A DNA stretch of 64,000 bases from Plectonema cf. radiosum LEGE 06105 (GTDB lineage: Bacteria; Cyanobacteriota; Cyanobacteriia; Cyanobacteriales; Nostocaceae). The notes below the pieces were generated by a model. The model worked only from the letters and a program-made list of their open reading frames with translations. It did no database searches and was not told where the DNA came from. A program made the position numbers and the translations under genes. Positions 39,489 through 48,203 of this stretch are shown one piece after another. The first letter of the stretch is position 1. Each line of letters starts with the position of its first letter. The stretch is from positions 1 to 64,000 of the forward strand of contig NZ_JADEWL010000006.1 of NCBI RefSeq assembly GCF_015207665.1, given 5' to 3'.

Positions 39489-40781
39489 ATGCAACTAAAT
39501 TATTACAATAAGCAGGTTAAAGAATTGCAATTGACACCAGACTTAAAAACCCTTGAAAATAATCAAAAATCCTTAGAAGAATCGCTTCCATCAAAAAAAA
39601 GGTCTATTGCGACAGTGGAACTCGAGAGCGGTAATTATGGAGCAGGCTTGCGTGCTAATTCTGTAGCTGTCCAAAAATCAGAACAATTATTGCAAACGCT
39701 TAAAGCACATAAACACGAGCGTCAAATAATTATATTACAGGATTTCCCCGACCCCGATGCTCTTTCTTCAGCTTGGACTTATCAATTGATTGCCGAGCAA
39801 TACGATATAAAATGCGATATCGTCTATGGTGGGACTCTTTCTCATCAAGAAAATATTGCTCTAGTCAAGTTAACCAACTTACCAGCAACACGCACTCCCT
39901 TACAAAACTTTAAGAAACGTGATTTATCATCTTATCAAGGCTACGTTTTAATTGATAATCAAGGCACCACTTCTGCTTTAATAGACGTAGTAAAAGAGGC
40001 GGGAATCCCAGCGATTGTGGTTGTAGACCATCACAATTTACAAGGTGATTTTAAATCAGAATTTGTTGACATACGTCCTGGAGTAAGGGCAACGGCAACA
40101 ATTTTTACTCAATACCTACAGAATGGGTTATTGCAGTTAGATAGCAGCATCAGCGAACACATTAATTGTGCAACAGCGTTAATGCATGGCTTGCACTCAG
40201 ATACAAATCGGCTGATGCAGGCTAAAGAAGAAGATTTCATCGCAGCAGCTTATCTAAGTCGATTTTATGACGGTCAGTTGCTTAACACCATATTGCGGGC
40301 GACTCGTTCTAAGCGAGTTATGGATGTAATTGAACGTTCTTTAAAAAATCGGATTGTGCAAAATAACTTTTCAATTGCTGGTGTTGGTTTTTTGCGCTAC
40401 GAAGATAGAGATGCGATTCCCCAAGCAGCTGATTTTTTAGTGACAGAAGACAACGTACACACCGCAGTTGTCTACGGTATAGTTCACGATGAAGATGAAG
40501 AATTAGAAGTAGTGATTGGTTCTTTGAGAACGAATAAACTAACTTTAGACCCCGATGAATTTATCAAAGAAGCTTTTGGGCAAGATAGTACGGGTCGTTT
40601 TTTTGGTGGTGGACGTACCAGTGCAGGAGGCTTTGAGATTCCCATGGGTTTCTTGTCTGGAAGCAACGAAGACTCCGGTTACGCCAAAATGAAATGGGAA
40701 GTGTATGATACCCAAATTAAACAAAAATTATTGAAATTGGTCAATCCCAAAGATAATCCGATTTCGTCTGATGATGAATAA
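39489..40781 (+). CDS. DHH-family phosphoesterase (RecJ/NrnA-like)
   Basis: The 430-residue protein has a 75-residue N-terminal extension, then the DHH domain: ILQDFPDPDALSSAW (motif I, DPDA), VLIDNQGTT (motif II), IVVVDHHN (motif III, DHH) and ATIFTQYLQ. The C-terminal DHHA1 domain ends with GRFFGGGRTSAGGFEIPMGF, the GGGR..AGG substrate loop. Members hydrolyse short oligonucleotides, pAp or cyclic dinucleotides with Mn2+; which one applies here is open. The length and N-terminal extension are typical of cyanobacterial homologues. The gene follows the large structured spacer. Confidence 0.82.
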   Translation: MQLNYYNKQVKELQLTPDLKTLENNQKSLEESLPSKKRSIATVELESGNYGAGLRANSVAVQKSEQLLQTLKAHKHERQIIILQDFPDPDALSSAWTYQLIAEQYDIKCDIVYGGTLSHQENIALVKLTNLPATRTPLQNFKKRDLSSYQGYVLIDNQGTTSALIDVVKEAGIPAIVVVDHHNLQGDFKSEFVDIRPGVRATATIFTQYLQNGLLQLDSSISEHINCATALMHGLHSDTNRLMQAKEEDFIAAAYLSRFYDGQLLNTILRATRSKRVMDVIERSLKNRIVQNNFSIAGVGFLRYEDRDAIPQAADFLVTEDNVHTAVVYGIVHDEDEELEVVIGSLRTNKLTLDPDEFIKEAFGQDSTGRFFGGGRTSAGGFEIPMGFLSGSNEDSGYAKMKWEVYDTQIKQKLLKLVNPKDNPISSDDE

Positions 40782-40978
40782 TAAATAGTTGATAGTGGAC
40801 AGTGGTTAGTGGTTAGTGGTTAGTTAAAAGTTAGTTCACTTATAAATACCTAATTACTATAAGATATAAGATTATTGTATTAATTTGTGAAAAAACTTAG
40901 CGTAAACTGTCTTTTCCCTCTTAATAATCACCAACCATCAACTATCAACTATCAACCTAAAATCTAAAATTAAATGCC

Positions 40979-41473
40979 GTGGAACTATATTTGATTCGTC
41001 ATGGTATCGCACAAGTTGCTACAAGCGAGATGAAAGATCAAGAACGAAGCCTCACCGAAGATGGACGAAAAAAAACCCAAAAAGTTGCTCAACGTTTAAA
41101 AAACTTGGGCTTAAGTTTTGATTTGATTGCTACAAGTCCCTTAGTAAGAGCGCAACAAACGGCGGAAATATTAATTTCAACAGGTTTAAGTTCGCAACTA
41201 GAAGAATGTTCTTACCTTGCTCCTGAAGGTAGTATCCAAGATTGGATTACACAATGGTTAATGTCCAAAAAATATCCATCTTCCACACGCTTGGGGCTGG
41301 TGGGACACGAACCTTGTTTAAGCAATTGGGCAGAAATTTTAGTTTGGGGTGAAGCTAAAGATAGCTTAGTCCTGAAAAAAGCAGGTACTATCGGAATAGA
41401 AACACCCCCTAACGGTTCTCTTGTGGGTCGTTGTCAGATGTTTTGGCTGACACCACCTAGATATTTGCTATGA
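40979..41473 (+). CDS. sixA: SixA-type phosphohistidine phosphatase
   Basis: The start is GTG 40979; the ATG five bases earlier is in another frame. The 164 residues show the histidine-phosphatase fold: LYLIRHGIA with the catalytic RHG, DLIATSPLVRAQQTAEIL, and LGLVGHEPCLSNW with the second catalytic His. The short length and lack of extra domains fit SixA, which removes phosphate from phosphohistidine on signalling proteins. Given the many histidine kinases and Hpt domains in this region, a role in damping phosphorelays is plausible but inferred. Confidence 0.85.
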   Translation: MELYLIRHGIAQVATSEMKDQERSLTEDGRKKTQKVAQRLKNLGLSFDLIATSPLVRAQQTAEILISTGLSSQLEECSYLAPEGSIQDWITQWLMSKKYPSSTRLGLVGHEPCLSNWAEILVWGEAKDSLVLKKAGTIGIETPPNGSLVGRCQMFWLTPPRYLL

Positions 41474-41587
41474 TAGTTATCCAATCCTTGGTTCAAGAAA
41501 TTTTGTATTAACGGATACTGTTATCATGGTGAAACTTTCTGGTAAGTTAGCTCTATAAAATCTTTCAAACGTTCATATGGTATTGCC

Positions 41588-42727
41588 ATGATGGTGTCCG
41601 AATTTAAGCCCGGATTGGATGGTGTTCCCGCAGCCCAGTCTAGTATCAGTCATGTTGACGGGCAAAAGGGAATATTGGAATATCGTGGCATCAGAATTGA
41701 AGAACTAGCAAAAAAGAGTACTTTCTTAGAAACTGCTTATCTGCTAATTTGGGGTGAATTGCCCAATAAAGAAGAGCTAGCATTATTTGAACGTGAAGTT
41801 CACCAAAATAGACGGATAAAATACCGCATTCGGGACATGATGAAGTGTTTTCCCGAAAGCGGTCATCCCATGGATGTTTTGCAAGCTTCAGCAGCAGCAT
41901 TGGGTTTATTTTATTCCCGCCGCGATTTAAATAATCCAGCTTACATTAGAGATGCTGTTGTGCGTCTGTTAGCAAGTATTCCGACGATGGTAGCCGCATT
42001 TGAACTAATGCGACGAGGTGATGACCCCGTGCGTCCTCATGATGAGCTAGACTATGCTGCGAACTTTTTGTATATGCTCCATGAGGAAAAACCAGACCCC
42101 TTAGCAGCGCGGATATTTGATGTTTGCTTGATACTTCATGCCGAACACACCATGAATGCTTCTACTTTCAGCGCTAGGGTGACAGCTTCCACTCTTACAG
42201 ACCCCTACGCAGTAGTTGCAAGTGCAGTAGGAACCTTGGGTGGACCTTTACACGGTGGTGCGAACGAAGAAGTAATTGGGATGCTAGAAGAAATTGGTTC
42301 TATAGAAAACGTCCGCCCTTACGTTTTAGATTGTATTCAGCGCAAAACTAAAATAATGGGTTTTGGTCATCGTGTCTATAAGGTCAAAGATCCACGCGCT
42401 CTGATTTTACAAAACTTAGCAGAAGAACTATTTGCCAAATTTGGGTATGACAAATACTATGACATTGCCCAAGAAATGGAACGAGTAGTAGAGGAAAAAT
42501 TAGGTCATAAAGGAATTTATCCTAATGTTGACTTTTACTCAGGTTTAGTGTATAGAAAATTAGGCATTTCTACAGACTTTTTTACACCAGTATTTGCGAT
42601 GGCTCGTGTTGCTGGTTGGTTAGCACATTGGAAAGAACAGATTGCAGAAAATCGCATTTTCCGTCCTGGTCAGGTTTACAAAGGTCATCATCAAGTTGAA
42701 TATGTCCATATAACTGAAAGGGATTAA
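41588..42727 (+). CDS. gltA: Citrate synthase
   Basis: The 379-residue protein is a small (type I, Gram-positive/archaeal-like) citrate synthase. Visible are GLDGVPAAQSSISHVDGQKGILEYRG, LHAEHTMNASTFSAR, the catalytic His in GGPLHGGANEEV, the second His in GFGHRVYKVKDPRA, and catalytic Asp in PNVDFYSG. It condenses acetyl-CoA and oxaloacetate, feeding 2-oxoglutarate synthesis for nitrogen assimilation. Two adjacent ATG codons are possible starts. It precedes the ndh cluster, separated by 490 bases, so co-transcription is doubtful. Confidence 0.93.
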   Translation: MMVSEFKPGLDGVPAAQSSISHVDGQKGILEYRGIRIEELAKKSTFLETAYLLIWGELPNKEELALFEREVHQNRRIKYRIRDMMKCFPESGHPMDVLQASAAALGLFYSRRDLNNPAYIRDAVVRLLASIPTMVAAFELMRRGDDPVRPHDELDYAANFLYMLHEEKPDPLAARIFDVCLILHAEHTMNASTFSARVTASTLTDPYAVVASAVGTLGGPLHGGANEEVIGMLEEIGSIENVRPYVLDCIQRKTKIMGFGHRVYKVKDPRALILQNLAEELFAKFGYDKYYDIAQEMERVVEEKLGHKGIYPNVDFYSGLVYRKLGISTDFFTPVFAMARVAGWLAHWKEQIAENRIFRPGQVYKGHHQVEYVHITERD

Positions 42728-43217
42728 ATCAGTGAGTAGGGAGTAGGGAGTAGGGAGTAGGAAAATCCCATAATTAAAATCAGGGGATTTGTTTTCATAA
42801 ATTAATTTAGGGGCTAATTCTTCCCCTGCTCCCCGTTCCCCGTTGACTGTACCCCCCCGTTAGAGGCTGTATCATTGGTACGTTTGTACGAAATTTAAAG
42901 GAAGGGGAGGAGTATCAAGGGCGGTGGTAAGCTTCCTCATTTCCTTTTCCCACCTTTAATCAGTTATCGATAAGATAACTAGAAACTCTCGTTCGGGTGA
43001 GAGAATACCAAGCCACAGAGCGATATACTAGGCATGGTTATTTTCACAAATCTTAAATTTTACCTTTTTGAGGTAAAAATATTGTTTGGTTACTTTACAG
43101 TTATTAATAATTAGAGATAGTTGTAAATAACCATCATGTGCATGAAGTATAAATAATCCCGCGTTTTCTTGATCGCGGGTGATGTCAAGCTTGAGTTAAC
43201 TTCAATAATTATTAAAG
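42728..43217. other. Spacer upstream of the ndh cluster
   Basis: The spacer starts with a GAGTAGG heptamer array (42731-42760). Further on are a CTCTC/GAGAG hairpin near 42987-43004 and a CCCGCG (43158-43163)/CGCGGG (43174-43179) hairpin 39 bases before the ndhA start. The latter lies in the presumed leader of the ndh mRNA and could affect its translation or stability. No coding frame is seen. Confidence 0.5.
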
Positions 43218-44336
43218 ATGAATTCAGGAATTGATCTGCAAGGAAATTTTATTCAAAGCTTGATGGATTTAGGACTGCCCTATGGTACAGCTAAAGCCAT
43301 TTGGATGCCGTTACCGATGATTTTGATGCTGATTGGTGCCACAGTAGGGGTGCTGGTCTGTGTTTGGCAAGAGCGAAAAATTTCAGCCGCAGCCCAGCAG
43401 CGGATTGGTCCGGAATTTATCGGGCCTTTGGGATTACTTGCCCCAGTCGCGGATGGTTTGAAGCTAGTCTTTAAAGAAGATGTTGTACCGGCAAAAGCCG
43501 ACCGTTGGCTGTTTACCCTTGGTCCGATCATTGTTGTGCTGCCGGTATTTTTGTCCTATTTGATTGTGCCATTTGGACAGAATTTATTAATAACTGATGT
43601 CGGAATGGGAGTTTTTCTGTGGATTGCTCTTTCTTCCATTCAACCGATTGGTTTATTGATGGCTGGTTATGCCTCAAATAACAAATACTCTCTCTTAGGG
43701 GGGTTGCGAGCCGCAGCGCAATCTATTAGTTATGAGATTCCCTTGGCTCTGGCTGTATTAGCGATCGCCATGATGTCGAATAGCCTCAGCACCATCGATA
43801 TTGTCAATCAACAATCGGGTTACGGTATTTTGGGCTGGAACATTTGGCGACAACCAGCAGGTTTCGTTATCTTTTGGATAGCAGCGCTAGCAGAATGCGA
43901 ACGTATGCCTTTCGATTTACCAGAAGCAGAAGAAGAACTCGTAGCAGGTTATCAAACCGAATATTCTGGTATGAAGTTCGCTTTGTTTTACTTAAGTTCC
44001 TACGTAAACTTAGTACTATCTGCTTTATTAGTATCGGTTTTGTATCTTGGTGGTTGGGATTTTCCGATTCCCATCAACTTAATTGCTAGTGTATTGGGAG
44101 TTAGTGAAGCTAATCCCGTATTACAGATAGTAACTGCCTCTTTAGGCATCACAATGACCGTACTCAAAGCCTACTTCTTGGTATTCCTAGCAATTTTATT
44201 GCGCTGGACAGTGCCGAGAGTTCGTATTGACCAACTGTTAGATTTAGGGTGGAAATTTTTGCTACCCATCGGCTTAGTTAACTTGTTGTTAACCGCAGCC
44301 TTAAAATTAGCTTTTCCCGTTGCTTTTGGTGGATGA
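43218..44336 (+). CDS. ndhA: NAD(P)H-quinone oxidoreductase subunit 1 (NdhA)
   Basis: The 372-residue, eight-helix membrane protein is NdhA/NuoH. Conserved segments: [38 protein letters not shown], and the quinone-site loop [20 protein letters not shown] followed by [14 protein letters not shown]. It lies at the junction of membrane and hydrophilic arms of NDH-1, which handles respiration and cyclic electron flow in thylakoids. It leads a same-strand series ndhA-I-G-E-nadK. Confidence 0.96.
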   Translation: MNSGIDLQGNFIQSLMDLGLPYGTAKAIWMPLPMILMLIGATVGVLVCVWQERKISAAAQQRIGPEFIGPLGLLAPVADGLKLVFKEDVVPAKADRWLFTLGPIIVVLPVFLSYLIVPFGQNLLITDVGMGVFLWIALSSIQPIGLLMAGYASNNKYSLLGGLRAAAQSISYEIPLALAVLAIAMMSNSLSTIDIVNQQSGYGILGWNIWRQPAGFVIFWIAALAECERMPFDLPEAEEELVAGYQTEYSGMKFALFYLSSYVNLVLSALLVSVLYLGGWDFPIPINLIASVLGVSEANPVLQIVTASLGITMTVLKAYFLVFLAILLRWTVPRVRIDQLLDLGWKFLLPIGLVNLLLTAALKLAFPVAFGG

Positions 44337-44340
44337 AACG

Positions 44341-44490
44341 ATTTTGGATTTTAGATTTTAGATTTTGGATTGGTTTTTAAATCTAAAATCTGGGATTAGA
44401 AGTAGCTTTTGAGTTTGCTTTTGGAAAATAAACCGATTTTAAATTTTGAATTAGTTCTTAAATCTAAAATCCAAAATTCAAAATCCAAAA
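44341..44490. repeat. Heptameric repeats in the ndhA-ndhI spacer
   Basis: ATTTTAG/ATTTTGG heptamers on one side and the complementary CTAAAAT/CCAAAAT units on the other fill nearly the whole 170-base spacer. They can pair with each other, so the mRNA may fold into a long AU-rich stem here. Confidence 0.75.
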
Positions 44491-44511
44491 TTTAAGGAGA
44501 GAGACACTGTG

Positions 44512-45093
44512 ATGTTGAAATTTCTCAAACAAGTTGTTGATTACGGCAAAGAAACCTGGGAAGCTACTCGTTATATCGGTCAAGGTTTAGCTGTTACCTT
44601 TGACCATATGCAGCGTCGTCCTGTGACGGTACAGTATCCTTACGAAAAACTAATTCCTAGCGAACGCTTTCGCGGTAGAATTCATTTCGAGTTTGATAAG
44701 TGTATTTCCTGTGAGGTTTGCGTCCGGGTATGTCCTATTAACCTACCTGTAGTGGACTGGGAATTTGACAAAGCTAACAAAAAGAAAAAGCTTAATCACT
44801 ACAGTATCGATTTCGGAGTTTGTATATTCTGCGGTAATTGTGTCGAGTATTGCCCGACCAACTGTCTATCTATGACGGAAGATTACGAACTTTCTACCTA
44901 CGATCGTCACGAATTGAATTATGATAGCGTTGCTCTTGGTCGTCTACCTTACAAAGTCACAAATGACCCAATGGTAACGCCGTTACGCGAATTAGTTTAC
45001 CTTCCCGAAGGAGTAATGGAACCCCACGATTTACCAGCGGATGCTCCCCGTGCTGGTGCTTTTCCACAAGACCTTGTGGAAAAAGAAAAGTAA
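44512..45093 (+). CDS. ndhI: NAD(P)H-quinone oxidoreductase subunit I (NdhI), 2x[4Fe-4S]
   Basis: I take ATG 44512 ([14 protein letters not shown]), the family's usual start; GTG 44509 directly before it is in frame. AAGGAG lies at 44494-44499. The 193 residues hold two ferredoxin-type clusters: [13 protein letters not shown] and [15 protein letters not shown]. NdhI carries electrons in the hydrophilic arm of NDH-1 next to the quinone site. The Arg-rich FRGRIHFEF segment ahead of the first cluster is conserved. Confidence 0.96.
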   Translation: MLKFLKQVVDYGKETWEATRYIGQGLAVTFDHMQRRPVTVQYPYEKLIPSERFRGRIHFEFDKCISCEVCVRVCPINLPVVDWEFDKANKKKKLNHYSIDFGVCIFCGNCVEYCPTNCLSMTEDYELSTYDRHELNYDSVALGRLPYKVTNDPMVTPLRELVYLPEGVMEPHDLPADAPRAGAFPQDLVEKEK

Positions 45094-45099
45094 AAAAAG

Positions 45100-45290
45100 T
45101 TATGAGTTAAGAGTTAGGAGTTAGGAGTGATGAGTTAGGAATAATGAGTTAATAGTTAGGAGTTATGAGTGATGAGTTAGGAGTTAGGAATTTAAAAACA
45201 ACTAACAACCATCAACCATCAACTAACAACCATCAACTAACAACCATCAACTAACAACTAACAACCAACAATCAACAATCAACAATGAAG
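45100..45290. repeat. Two heptamer arrays filling the ndhI-ndhG spacer
   Basis: A GAGTTAG array (about 45104-45187) is followed by a CAACTAA/CAACCAT array (about 45198-45285). Together they occupy almost the whole 207-base spacer. The two arrays are partly complementary. The RBS-like AAGGACG of ndhG follows at once. Confidence 0.8.
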
Positions 45291-45300
45291 GACGAAAAAA

Positions 45301-45906
45301 GTGAATTTAGCTGATGGAGTACAGATAATTTCGTTTGCCATCCTGGCTGCGATGATGATTGGATCGGCTCTGGGAGTTGTGCTATTTGATAATATTGTTT
45401 ACTCTGCTTTTTTGCTAGGGGGGGTATTCGTTAGTATTGCGGGATTGTATCTGCTGTTGAATGCGGATTTTGTCGCAGCAGCCCAATTACTAGTTTATGT
45501 TGGAGCAGTAAACGTACTAATTTTGTTTGCCATTATGTTGGTAAACAAACAAGAAAATTTTGTTCCTTTACCGAAAACTTGGGCAAGGAAAGCATTAACA
45601 GGATTAGTTAGTGTGGGATTGTTTGTACTGTTAAGTACGATGGTTTTGGCAACCCCTTGGAGTTATTCAACTGGGACTCCTGTTAATAACTCAATTGTTT
45701 TAATTGGTGAACATTTCTTCACCGACTTTTTGTTACCTTTTGAATTGGCTTCTGTTTTACTATTGATGGCAATGGTAGGAGCAATAATCTTAGCTCGTCG
45801 CGAGTATTTACCTCCCGAAGAAACTTCAGACCAATTACCACAAACTGTTCTACAATTGCCCGAACGTCCGAGAGAATTAGTATCGGCTGCAAGCGAAGAT
45901 AAATAG
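45301..45906 (+). CDS. ndhG: NAD(P)H-quinone oxidoreductase subunit 6 (NdhG)
   Basis: GTG 45301 (preceded by AAGGACG) starts a 201-residue protein with five membrane helices: ISFAILAAMMIGSALGVVLF, AFLLGGVFVSIAGLYLLL, AAQLLVYVGAVNVLILFAIML, GLVSVGLFVLLSTMVLA and LASVLLLMAMVGAIIL. The YVGAVNVLILFAIML segment with its pi-bulge is the NuoJ/NdhG hallmark. It is a proton-path subunit of the NDH-1 membrane arm. The hydrophilic C-terminus is longer than in NuoJ, as usual for cyanobacteria. Confidence 0.95.
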   Translation: MNLADGVQIISFAILAAMMIGSALGVVLFDNIVYSAFLLGGVFVSIAGLYLLLNADFVAAAQLLVYVGAVNVLILFAIMLVNKQENFVPLPKTWARKALTGLVSVGLFVLLSTMVLATPWSYSTGTPVNNSIVLIGEHFFTDFLLPFELASVLLLMAMVGAIILARREYLPPEETSDQLPQTVLQLPERPRELVSAASEDK

Positions 45907-45952
45907 CAATTATCAATGAATAATTGAGTTGAAATAGGAACAGCAAATAATC

Positions 45953-46258
45953 ATGCAACTTCAGTACTTTTTATTACTATCTGCCGCTCTATTTTGTATC
46001 GGTATTTATGGAATTGTCACCAGTCGTAATGCGGTACGAGTGTTAATGTCAATTGAATTGTTACTCAATTCAGTTAATTTGAACTTAATGGCTTTTTCCA
46101 ATTATTTGGATTCAACTTTAATTAAAGGTCAGGTTTTCGCCGTATTTGTAATTACTGTAGCTGCGGCTGAAGCAGCTGTAGGCTTAGCGATCGTACTGGC
46201 AATCTATCGAAATCGCGATACTGTTGATATGGAGCAATTTAATCTCCTAAAGTGGTAA
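45953..46258 (+). CDS. ndhE: NAD(P)H-quinone oxidoreductase subunit 4L (NdhE)
   Basis: This 101-residue, three-helix protein shows [30 protein letters not shown] with the conserved membrane Glu residues, and [22 protein letters not shown] with the second conserved Glu, as in NuoK/NdhE. It forms part of the proton channel of the NDH-1 membrane arm. It lies 46 bases after ndhG and 4 bases before nadK. Confidence 0.96.
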   Translation: MQLQYFLLLSAALFCIGIYGIVTSRNAVRVLMSIELLLNSVNLNLMAFSNYLDSTLIKGQVFAVFVITVAAAEAAVGLAIVLAIYRNRDTVDMEQFNLLKW

Positions 46259-46262
46259 TTTC

Positions 46263-47186
46263 GTGGAGCTTAACCAAGTAATTATTGCCTATAAGGCGCG
46301 AGACCCCCAAAGCAAACGTTGGGCCGAAATCTGTGCCAGCCAGTTAGAACATCTGAAATGCCATGTACTAATGGGTCCTAGCGGTCCAAAAGATAATCCA
46401 TACCCGGTTTTTTTGGCTTCTGCTACTCAACAAATTGACCTTGCTATAGTACTTGGTGGTGATGGTACAGTTCTAACTGCTGCCAGACATTTAGCCCCTG
46501 CTGGCATTCCGATTTTGGCTGTAAATGTAGGGGGTCATTTAGGATTCTTAACTGAGTCCGTAGAAGAATTTCAGGATACCGAATTAGTTTGGAATCGACT
46601 GCTAGAAGATCGCTATGCTATACAGCGACGAATGATGTTGCAAGCAGCGGTGTATGAGGGACATGGTTCTAATTTGGAACCGATAACCGAAACCTACCTG
46701 GCTTTGAACGAAATGTGTATCAAACCCGCTTCCGCACACCGGATGATCACGTCAATTTTGGAAATGGAAATTGATAATGAGGTCGTTGATCAATATCAAG
46801 GAGACGGGTTAATTATTTCTACACCTACTGGTTCTACAGGTTATACGGTTTCTGCTAATGGTCCGATAATGCATGATGGAATGGAAGCAATTACCATTAC
46901 TCCTATTTGCCCCATGAGTCTTTCAAGTCGTCCCATTGTTTTACCTCCGGGTTCGGTGATTAGCATTTGGCCTTTGGGGGATTTTGATTTAAGTACTAAA
47001 TTGTGGACTGATGGTGTATTAGCGACTTCGATATGGCCTGGACACCGCGTAGATGTACGGATGGCGGAATGTCGTTCTAAGTTTATTATTTTACGGGAAA
47101 ACTATTCGTACTATCAGGTTTTACGAGAGAAATTGCTTTGGGCGGGAACTAGAGTTAGGTATAATACTAAACATAGTACGAATTGA
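46263..47186 (+). CDS. nadK: NAD kinase
   Basis: GTG 46263, four bases after the ndhE stop, starts a 307-residue protein with all NAD-kinase signatures: VLGGDGTVLTAAR (GGDG motif), NVGGHLGFLTE, NEMCIKPASAHRM, and PTGSTGYTVSANGPI with the NAD-binding glycine motif, then CPMSLSSRPIVLPP. It phosphorylates NAD to NADP, the acceptor of photosynthetic electron flow. Its tight coupling to ndhE ties NADP supply to NDH-1 expression. The C-terminal Lys/Thr tail is slightly longer than usual. Confidence 0.94.
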   Translation: MELNQVIIAYKARDPQSKRWAEICASQLEHLKCHVLMGPSGPKDNPYPVFLASATQQIDLAIVLGGDGTVLTAARHLAPAGIPILAVNVGGHLGFLTESVEEFQDTELVWNRLLEDRYAIQRRMMLQAAVYEGHGSNLEPITETYLALNEMCIKPASAHRMITSILEMEIDNEVVDQYQGDGLIISTPTGSTGYTVSANGPIMHDGMEAITITPICPMSLSSRPIVLPPGSVISIWPLGDFDLSTKLWTDGVLATSIWPGHRVDVRMAECRSKFIILRENYSYYQVLREKLLWAGTRVRYNTKHSTN

Positions 47187-47519
47187 CCGCGCTTATTCAA
47201 AATATAATGTTATGTTTTCAGATTGTTGGAGACGTAGCACTGCTACGTCTCTACAACAGTTTCGTGTTTAATACAAAATGTAGATGAAGATAATTTAGTA
47301 GATTCCCAAGCTGCACCGGAAAAAGTTCTGTGGATTTGCATGGCGATCGCCTTTTAAATATCTGAAGTTTGGAATCGACAAACAAAAATATTTTTAATAT
47401 AGACAATGAAGATGTTGGGTTACGACGCAATAATATATTAGTTTAATTCTGTATTCTGCGTGCGTCTAACCCAACCTACCGTAAGGATAAGAGTGTAATT
47501 AACCTGTAATCATAACCTT
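47187..47519. other. Spacer downstream of nadK
   Basis: Apart from the palindromic repeat at 47227-47256, no structure or frame stands out. A GCGATCGC site lies near 47343. The flanking genes converge here, so a bidirectional terminator is expected; the repeat hairpin could serve as one. Confidence 0.45.
47227..47256. repeat. Palindromic dispersed repeat, copy 2
   Basis: GAGACGTAGCA (47229-47239), one base, and TGCTACGTCTC (47241-47251) form a perfect 11-bp stem. It is nearly identical to 5199-5226, including the flanking TTG and CTACA. Confidence 0.8.
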
Positions 47520-47873
47520 TTAATCAACTGCTCTTAATAAATAATTAATTACGCTAGAAACTATCGCTAATACTATTGAACCAAGTAAAGCAGCTAATGG
47601 TCCGTTGATGATAAAACCGTAATTAGGAGTAAAAATACTTGCTAGCCAAAGGGTAAATCCGTTAATGACAAAGGTGAATAATCCAAAGGTCAGCAGGTTT
47701 ATTGGCAGTGTTAAAATGCTTAAAATTGGTCTAATAAAAGCATTAACTAGTCCTATAATTACAGCTGCAACTAAAGCTGCAACAAAAGTTTTAATCACGA
47801 ATCCAGGAACAATATGAGCGGTAATTAGTAATGACACCGCAGTGCCAAGCCAAGTTAATAAAAAATGCATCAT
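47520..47873 (-). CDS. Phage holin family 4-like membrane protein (PF04020 type)
   Basis: The 117-residue protein is almost wholly hydrophobic with four membrane helices: LLTWLGTAVSLLITAHIVPGF, ALVAAVIIGLVNAFIRPILSIL, LPINLLTFGLFTFVINGFTLW and LLGSIVLAIVSSVINYLL. The NAFIRPIL and TLPINLLTFGLF segments are the hallmark of the PF04020 family. Despite the holin name, these are mostly chromosomal membrane proteins of unknown role, and no phage genes are near. Confidence 0.75.
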   Translation of the reverse strand: MMHFLLTWLGTAVSLLITAHIVPGFVIKTFVAALVAAVIIGLVNAFIRPILSILTLPINLLTFGLFTFVINGFTLWLASIFTPNYGFIINGPLAALLGSIVLAIVSSVINYLLRAVD

Positions 47874-48059
47874 AGGCTTTGTGTACGAATTTTATTGATT
47901 TGCTTGAGATAATTCACTAGGACTTTTCAGTATTTATTTATGCGTGAAAGCTGAGAAATAGGGCTTTTCATTAATTAGGCATCTAATGATACCTCAGTTC
48001 ACAAGGTATATATATTATCCTATTGCGGCTAAAATTTGGTTAATTACTTAAATGTAACG
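47874..48059. other. Short divergent spacer
   Basis: This AT-rich stretch lies between the holin-like gene and the small frame ahead of the CHAT gene. A TATATATATTAT-type promoter-like run is near 48008-48018. Nothing else is evident. Confidence 0.35.
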
Positions 48060-48203
48060 TTGCGCGATCGCAGTATTAATCGTGATGTAGAAACTCGCGA
48101 GATTGCTTTTGAAGCCGGAAAACTACATACTTATCTTGTATCAAAATTTGAATCATTGGCTGTTCTTAGTCTAGTGCCATCAAGATATTCGGGCTGCTCA
48201 TGA
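48060..48203 (+). CDS. Possible 47-residue ORF or gene remnant coupled to the CHAT gene
   Basis: From TTG 48060 the frame reads LRDRSINRDVETREIAFEAG, then KLHTYLVSKFESLAVLSLV, ending in a TGA that overlaps the ATG of the CHAT gene (ATGA). Codon use and the amphipathic, charged composition look like real protein; the region before the first start is closed by a stop at 48030. No RBS is obvious. It could be a small coupled leader protein or the surviving end of a longer gene. I do not recognise a family. Confidence 0.35.
   Translation: MRDRSINRDVETREIAFEAGKLHTYLVSKFESLAVLSLVPSRYSGCS

Noticed and set aside
47520-47873. Prophage or lysis module suggested by the holin-like gene
   Set aside because: PF04020 proteins are mostly chromosomal, and no endolysin, integrase or structural phage gene is nearby.
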